DNA of 10,820 bases. Source: DATILL01 sp035476575. GTDB lineage: Bacteria; Actinomycetota; Actinomycetes; Mycobacteriales; JACQDL01. The notes beneath the pieces are model-generated. The model was not told the DNA's origin and searched no databases. It worked only from the letters and a program-made list of their open reading frames with translations. Each line of letters begins with the position of its first letter. Within the stretch, counting starts at the first letter, position 1. The translations under genes were made by a program, and so were the position numbers. Below are positions 5,901-10,820 of this stretch, piece after piece. Where the stretch lies: the NCBI GenBank assembly GCA_035476575.1, contig DATILL010000026.1, forward strand, positions 1-10,820. Reading direction: 5' to 3'.

Positions 5901-5920
5901 GTTCGCTACCCGAGCGTTAG
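5901..5920 (+). promoter_or_regulatory. Possible ClgR-type operator upstream of clpP1
   Basis: GTTCGCT-ACCCG-AGCGTTAG has inverted CGCT/AGCG half-sites starting with GTTCGC, the look of sites bound by the clp activator ClgR in Streptomyces and Corynebacterium. As I recall the Streptomyces consensus, the half-sites here are one base further apart, so this is a near match only. It lies 68 bases before the clpP1 start. TTAGGG/TAGGGT at its right edge could serve as part of a -10 element. Confidence 0.35.
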
Positions 5921-5987
5921 GGTCGGATGAGTCGAGAGAAACGCACCGGCTCGTACTGACCACTCTCGCACCCGAAGGCAGGCAGCA

Positions 5988-6626
5988 GTGACCCATATCG
6001 ACCCGGTGATCGCCCCACCGATCCTGACCGGCCGCGCCGTCGAGATGCGGTCCTCCGGTGGGATGAACCTGCACGACTCGGTGTACGACCGGCTCCTGCG
6101 CGAGCGGATCATCTTCCTCGGCCAGGCGGTCGACGACACGATCGCGAACCAGATCTGCGCCCAGATGCTCCTGCTGGCCGCCGAGGACCCAGCCCGCGAC
6201 GTGCACCTCTACATCAACTCGCCGGGCGGCTCGGTGACCGCGGGCATGGCGGTCTACGACACCATGCGTTTCGTGGACTGCGACGTCGCGACCTACGCGA
6301 TGGGGCTGGCCGCCTCGATGGGCCAGTTCCTGCTCTGCGCCGGCACGCCAGGCAAGCGGCACGCCCTGCCGCACGCGCGGATCCTGATGCACCAGCCCTC
6401 GGCCGGCGTCGGCGGCACCGCCTCCGACATCAGGATCCAGGCCGAGCAGTTCAAGCTGACCAAGCAGGAGATGGCCGAGCTGATCGCATACCACACCGGC
6501 CAACCGGTCGAGCGGGTCGTGGCCGACTCCGACCGGGACCGCTGGTTCACCGCCCAGCAGGCCAAGGAGTACGGCTTCGTCGACCACGTCATCAGCCAGG
6601 CCCGCGGCGGCGTCGGCCCAGCCTGA
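5988..6626 (+). CDS. clpP1: ATP-dependent Clp protease proteolytic subunit 1
   Basis: A 212-aa serine peptidase subunit of the cytoplasmic Clp protease. The catalytic triad is visible as Ser110 (GLAASMGQF), His135 (ILMHQPS) and Asp184 (SDRDRWF), with family spacing (25 and 49 residues). INSPGGSVTAGMAVYDTM (77-94) forms the substrate-binding strand and oxyanion region. The first ~25 residues are an extension ahead of the conserved LHDSVYDRLLRERIIFLG and are probably a processed propeptide, as known for ClpPs. It resembles mycobacterial ClpP1 rather than ClpP2 (NLHDSVY start, YAMGLAASMG). In Actinobacteria ClpP1 and ClpP2 form separate heptamer rings that stack into the active enzyme. The start is GTG 5988, with GAAGG nine bases upstream. 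It is followed by clpP2 after 44 bp, clearly one operon. Confidence 0.96.
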   Translation: MTHIDPVIAPPILTGRAVEMRSSGGMNLHDSVYDRLLRERIIFLGQAVDDTIANQICAQMLLLAAEDPARDVHLYINSPGGSVTAGMAVYDTMRFVDCDVATYAMGLAASMGQFLLCAGTPGKRHALPHARILMHQPSAGVGGTASDIRIQAEQFKLTKQEMAELIAYHTGQPVERVVADSDRDRWFTAQQAKEYGFVDHVISQARGGVGPA

Positions 6627-6652
6627 CGCTCTCCGGCTAGCCGGCCAGCGTC
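6625..6652 (+). promoter_or_regulatory. Hairpin between clpP1 stop and clpP2 ribosome-binding site
   Basis: GACGCT (6625-6630) pairs with AGCGTC (6647-6652). Inside, after a 2x2 mismatch, lies the perfect palindrome CCGGCTAGCCGG (6633-6644). The 5' arm overlaps the clpP1 TGA and the structure ends five bases before the clpP2 Shine-Dalgarno AGGAGG (6658-6663). Ribosomes terminating clpP1 would melt it, so it could couple or tune clpP2 translation, or limit read-through. Confidence 0.4.
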
Positions 6653-6670
6653 TCACCAGGAGGAAGCACC

Positions 6671-7309
6671 GTGAGCCAGCTCGTCACCCCGACCAACCGA
6701 TATGTTCTGCCGTCCTTCGTCGAGCGCACCAGCTACGGGATCAAGGAGATGAACCCGTACAACAAGCTCTTCGAGGAGCGGATCATCTTCCTCGGCGTGC
6801 AGATCGACGACGCCTCGGCCAACGACGTGATGGCGCAGCTCCTGTGCCTGGAGTCGATGGACCCCGACCGCGACATCATCATGTACATCAACTCCCCGGG
6901 CGGCTCGTTCACCGCCCTGACCGCGATCTACGACACGATGCAGTTCGTCCGGCCGGACATCCAGACCGTCTGCATGGGCCAGGCGGCGTCCGCCGCGGCC
7001 GTCCTGCTGGCGTCCGGGACGCCGGGCAAGCGGCTGGCCCTGACCAACGCGCGGGTGCTGATCCACCAGCCCTCCGGCGGGACTGAAGGCTCGCAACAGG
7101 TCTCTGACCTAGAGATCACGGCTAACGAGATACTGCGCATGCGTGCCCTGCTCGAGGACATCCTGGCCCGGCACACCGGCCAGACGGTCGAGCGGGTGCG
7201 CACCGACATCGAGCGGGACAAGATCCTCACCGCGGAGGAGGCGAAGGAGTACGGCTTCGTCGACGAAGTCCTGCATACGCGCAAATTGAGCGCCCTGCAG
7301 ACTCGCTGA
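6671..7309 (+). CDS. clpP2: ATP-dependent Clp protease proteolytic subunit 2
   Basis: A 212-aa ClpP of the actinobacterial ClpP2 type (RYVLPSFVERTSYGIKEMNPYNKLFEERIIFLG). The triad is Ser107 (GQAASAAAVLL), His132 (VLIHQPS) and Asp183 (IERDKILTA). The His-Asp spacing is 51, two more than in ClpP1, as in mycobacterial ClpP2. INSPGGSFTALTAIYDTM (73-90) is the substrate-binding region. It forms the second ring of the mixed tetradecamer; in mycobacteria this is the ring to which the ATPase docks. The start is GTG 6671, with AGGAGG at 6658-6663 seven bases upstream. Codons at 7082-7144, just after the active-site His, end in A or T far more often than the rest of the gene. Confidence 0.96.
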   Translation: MSQLVTPTNRYVLPSFVERTSYGIKEMNPYNKLFEERIIFLGVQIDDASANDVMAQLLCLESMDPDRDIIMYINSPGGSFTALTAIYDTMQFVRPDIQTVCMGQAASAAAVLLASGTPGKRLALTNARVLIHQPSGGTEGSQQVSDLEITANEILRMRALLEDILARHTGQTVERVRTDIERDKILTAEEAKEYGFVDEVLHTRKLSALQTR

Positions 7310-7419
7310 CTCGGGCTACCAACCCGCAAACTAGAGGCAACGGCGACGCAACGCGGTACCGTCGGCGAACGGCGCGGCCGTGGACACCCCCGGCGGCGAG
7401 GGACGAGGGAGGGCACTAG
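7310..7419. promoter_or_regulatory. clpP2-clpX spacer, possible clpX promoter
   Basis: A 110-bp gap, larger than the clpP1-clpP2 gap, so clpX may have its own promoter as well as read-through. TACCGT at 7357-7362 fits TANNNT and lies over an 8-bp palindrome CGGTACCG (7354-7361). I see no good -35. A short CGGG/CCCG inverted pair just after the clpP2 stop is too weak to call a terminator. Confidence 0.25.
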
Positions 7420-8703
7420 GTGGCACGCATCGGTGACGGCGGTGACCTGCTCAAGTGCTCCTTCTGCGGCAAGTCACAGAAGCAGGTGAAGAAGCTCATC
7501 GCGGGTCCAGGCGTCTACATCTGCGACGAGTGCATCGACCTCTGCAACGAGATCATCGAGGAAGAGCTCTCGGAGTCAACCGAGCTCAAGTTCGACGAGC
7601 TGCCCAAGCCGCGCGAGATCTGCGAGTTCCTCGACGCCTACGTCGTGGGCCAGGAGCCGGCGAAGAAGACGCTCGCCGTCGCGGTCTACAACCACTACAA
7701 GCGGGTGCAGGCCGGCGGCGAGCGGACCGGCCACCGGGACGAGGGCGTCGAGCTGGCCAAGTCCAACATCCTGCTCATCGGCCCGACCGGCTGCGGCAAG
7801 ACCTACCTCGCCCAGACGCTGGCCAAGATGCTCAACGTGCCGTTCGCGATCGCCGACGCGACGGCGCTGACCGAAGCCGGGTATGTCGGCGAGGATGTGG
7901 AAAACATTCTGCTCAAACTTATTCAGGCCGCAGATTATGACGTCAAGCGGGCCGAGACCGGGATCATCTACATCGACGAGGTCGACAAGATTGCCCGTAA
8001 GTCGGAGAACCCGTCGATCACCCGGGACGTCTCCGGCGAGGGTGTGCAGCAGGCGCTGCTGAAGATCCTGGAGGGTACGACGGCCAGCGTGCCCCCGCAG
8101 GGCGGCCGCAAGCACCCGCACCAGGAGTTCATCCAGATCGACACGACGAACGTGCTGTTCATTGTGGGCGGCGCCTTCGCCGGCCTGGAGAAGATCATCG
8201 AGCAGCGGGTCGGCAAGAAGGGGATCGGCTTCTCCGCCGAGCTGCACAGCAAGTACGACATCGACGCCGCGGGGGTGTTCGCCGACGTGATGCCGGAGGA
8301 CCTGCTCAAGTTCGGCATGATCCCGGAGTTTATCGGCCGGCTGCCGGTGATCACCCATGTGCGCAACCTGGACCGCGACGCGCTGATCCGGATCCTCACC
8401 GAGCCGCGCAACGCGCTGGTCAAGCAGTACCGGCGGCTGTTCGAGCTGGACGGCGTCGAGCTGGAGTTCGACGAGGAGGCGCTCGAGGCGATCGCGGACC
8501 AGGCCATCCTGCGCGGCACCGGCGCCCGCGGGCTGCGGGCGATCATGGAAGAGGTGCTGCTCTCCGTGATGTACGACGTCCCGAGCCGCACCGACGTGGC
8601 CCGGGTGGTCATCACCCGCGAGGCCGTGCTGGAGAACGTCAACCCGACCATCGTGCCGCGCGAGGTGCCCAAGGCCCGCGAGCGCCGCGAGAAGTCCGCC
8701 TGA
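7420..8703 (+). CDS. clpX: ATP-dependent Clp protease ATP-binding subunit ClpX
   Basis: A 427-aa AAA+ unfoldase that recognises tagged substrates, unfolds them and feeds them to ClpP. The N-terminal zinc-binding domain has Cys13, Cys16, Cys35 and Cys38. Further motifs are Walker A GPTGCGKT (121-128), pore-1 loop GYVG (154-157), Walker B IIYIDEVDK (182-190), the RKH pore loop (230-232), the ClpP-docking IGF loop (269-271), the arginine finger in FIGRLP (Arg307) and sensor-2 GAR (368-370). The length is normal and all key residues are present. The start is GTG 7420, with GAGGGAGGG ending six bases upstream. It is the last gene of the tig-clp cluster. The 3' end is only 9 bp from the stop of the oppositely directed GNAT gene. 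Codons at about 7873-7941 are unusually A/T-ending. Confidence 0.97.
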   Translation: MARIGDGGDLLKCSFCGKSQKQVKKLIAGPGVYICDECIDLCNEIIEEELSESTELKFDELPKPREICEFLDAYVVGQEPAKKTLAVAVYNHYKRVQAGGERTGHRDEGVELAKSNILLIGPTGCGKTYLAQTLAKMLNVPFAIADATALTEAGYVGEDVENILLKLIQAADYDVKRAETGIIYIDEVDKIARKSENPSITRDVSGEGVQQALLKILEGTTASVPPQGGRKHPHQEFIQIDTTNVLFIVGGAFAGLEKIIEQRVGKKGIGFSAELHSKYDIDAAGVFADVMPEDLLKFGMIPEFIGRLPVITHVRNLDRDALIRILTEPRNALVKQYRRLFELDGVELEFDEEALEAIADQAILRGTGARGLRAIMEEVLLSVMYDVPSRTDVARVVITREAVLENVNPTIVPREVPKARERREKSA

Positions 8704-8712
8704 CCCCTGGCG

Positions 8713-9558
8713 CTACCCGTAGCTGAAGGCGTGCTCGTACGCATCGACGACCGGGCGGTACCCGAGCCGCTGGTAGATCTTGTTCGAGGTCGGGTTGGCC
8801 AGGTCGGTGAACAGGATCGGCGTGATCCCGCCGTCCAGTGCCTGCTGTGAGACGGCCGCCACGCAGGCGCTGGCGTAGCCCTGCCCGCGCAGCTCAGGCG
8901 GGGTGTAGACCAGACCGAGCCGGAGCACGCCGTACGCCGGGACCGTCCGGCTGGCGAAGCTGACCGGCCGGTCGCGGTCGTACCAGACGCACAGCCCGCC
9001 GCGCTCGATGAGCCGCTCGACCACCAGCTCGGGATCGCGCGCCGGCTCGCCCGTCGCCTCGGGGACGAAGGCCCGCACCCAGTCAGTGAGCTCCGCCGCG
9101 TCCGCGGCGAGTCCCGGGTCGGTGCGAAGCTGACCGGGCACCCCGGCCGGCGGGCTCACCTCGTCCAGCCGGAACAGCCGCAGCGCCATCGCGACCCGCA
9201 CCCCGGCGCCGGTCGCCTCCCGCCAGAGCCCGGCGAACCGCTCGCCGCATGGCGCCGGACCGGTGACCCCGCCCAGGTCGGGCCGCTCGGTCCGGACCAG
9301 CGCGGCGAGCGCGGCCAGGGCGTCGTCCGGCATCGGCAGCACCGCCAGCGGGAACGGCGGGGTGTGGATCGCCGCCCCGGCCAGGGCGCCGGCGTCGTCC
9401 TCGACGATGAGCCAGAGCGGGTCGACAAACCGCTCCGGGTGGCGCTGGGCCAGCGCGACGGCGGAGCAGACGATGGTGTGTACGACCGGGTCCCGCCGCA
9501 GCCAGGTACCGGCCCGGTCGGCGAAGGCCTGCTCGTCCGCCATCCGCACTGCCCGCAT
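8713..9558 (-). CDS. GNAT-family N-acetyltransferase
   Basis: A 281-aa protein with a C-terminal GNAT fold. Motif A is LRLGLVYTPPELRGQGYASACVAAVSQQAL (about 212-241), with the acetyl-CoA pyrophosphate loop RGQGYA at 224-229. LFTDLANPTSNKIYQRLGYRPV (249-270) is the typical motif B with its Asn-x-x-(Ser/Tyr) and GY(R/K)PV ending. The N-terminal half is weakly conserved and may be a degenerate second GNAT-like domain. The substrate cannot be told. I chose ATG 9558 because conserved-looking sequence starts there; its Shine-Dalgarno sequence is poor. A GTG at 9627 would add 23 residues, but its codons lie in the left arm of the inverted repeat at 9609-9666. The gene converges on clpX and is divergent from valS. 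It interrupts the clpX-valS adjacency that I recall from Streptomyces. Confidence 0.88.
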   Translation of the reverse strand: MRAVRMADEQAFADRAGTWLRRDPVVHTIVCSAVALAQRHPERFVDPLWLIVEDDAGALAGAAIHTPPFPLAVLPMPDDALAALAALVRTERPDLGGVTGPAPCGERFAGLWREATGAGVRVAMALRLFRLDEVSPPAGVPGQLRTDPGLAADAAELTDWVRAFVPEATGEPARDPELVVERLIERGGLCVWYDRDRPVSFASRTVPAYGVLRLGLVYTPPELRGQGYASACVAAVSQQALDGGITPILFTDLANPTSNKIYQRLGYRPVVDAYEHAFSYG

Positions 9559-9608
9559 GCCCCGAGGATGCCGCGCCCACCCGGCGGCGAGCCATCGGAT
9601 TTTCGCGC

Positions 9609-9666
9609 CTTGTCGGACAAAGGTCACCAGCCGACGAGCGATTCGTGGTGGCCTTTGTCCGACAGG
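9609..9666. repeat. Long inverted repeat in the GNAT-valS divergent region
   Basis: TGTCGGACAAAGG (9611-9623) and CCTTTGTCCGACA (9652-9664) are a perfect 13-bp inverted repeat. It continues inward as TCACCA/TGGTGG (9624-9629/9646-9651) and outward by two pairs. The total is 21 pairs with two G-U, around a 16-base loop. Each arm carries TTGTCC pointing outward, towards the GNAT gene on one side and valS on the other. It could be a shared operator for divergent promoters, a stable RNA hairpin, or a small repeat insertion. Confidence 0.7.
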
Positions 9667-9685
9667 TGCGGGGCGGGCAGATATG
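9655..9685 (+). promoter_or_regulatory. valS: Tentative valS promoter
   Basis: TTGTCC (9655-9660) could be a -35 element, and GATATG/AGATAT at about 9679-9685 a loose -10, at a spacing of about 18. The -35 lies in the right arm of the inverted repeat. The match is weak at the -10. Confidence 0.25.
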
Positions 9686-9699
9686 CGGTTCGGGGCAGC

Positions 9700-9716
9700 G
9701 GTAGGGGCTCACTACC
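9700..9716 (+). promoter_or_regulatory. valS: Small hairpin over the valS ribosome-binding site
   Basis: GGTAG (9700-9704) and CTACC (9712-9716) pair perfectly around a 7-base loop. The Shine-Dalgarno AGGGG (9703-9707) lies partly in the 5' arm and loop, and the 3' arm abuts the ATG at 9717. Folding would partly hide the ribosome-binding site. It has no T-box features. Confidence 0.35.

Positions 9717-10820
<1,104 letters not shown>

Noticed and set aside
9560..9716. T-box riboswitch upstream of valS
   Set aside because: There is no T-box core sequence, specifier stem or antiterminator-like element; the leader is too short and holds only the inverted repeat and a small hairpin.

Overview
The window is chromosomal DNA from a high-GC actinomycete. 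The evidence is the very high G+C at third codon positions, GTG starts on tig, clpP1, clpP2 and clpX, a paired clpP1-clpP2 operon followed by clpX, and protein sequences typical of Actinobacteria (for example the ClpP2 type beginning near YVLPSFVER). I cannot name the genus with confidence.

Left part, about 1-4280: an accessory, gene-poor and partly decayed region. It opens with what may be the last codons of a gene and a hairpin terminator. A 461-aa leftward gene with a central helix-turn-helix of the MerR/excisionase type follows (692-2077), with a 20-bp near-palindrome in its promoter region. Two co-linear diverged direct repeats lie on either side of this gene (172-304 and 2338-2471). Next come a hairpin, an unrecognised coding remnant without a start codon (2651-3073 frame), a strong two-way terminator (2968-2999), and a leftward toxin-antitoxin pair with a GTGA overlap: a ribbon-helix-helix antitoxin and a divergent PIN-domain protein. 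The region ends with the N-terminus of a truncated serine recombinase, preceded by a 32-bp dyad that looks like a resolution-site core. This looks like a graveyard of mobile-element parts against the tig promoter.

Right part, about 4300-10820: conserved housekeeping genes. tig (trigger factor), clpP1, clpP2 and clpX all run rightward and form a protein folding and turnover cluster. Trigger factor receives nascent chains at the ribosome, ClpP1P2 is the mixed-ring peptidase, and ClpX is its AAA+ unfoldase. A GNAT acetyltransferase gene on the minus strand converges on clpX, with only 9 bp between stop codons. It is divergent from valS (valyl-tRNA synthetase), which runs off the right edge. The 158-bp GNAT/valS gap holds a long near-perfect inverted repeat (9609-9666) and a small hairpin directly before the valS start.

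I see no rRNA, tRNA, CRISPR array or complete insertion sequence. The parts most worth a second look are the repeat-flanked helix-turn-helix gene, the recombinase remnant with its res-like dyad, the inverted repeat between the GNAT gene and valS, and the hairpin between clpP1 and clpP2.
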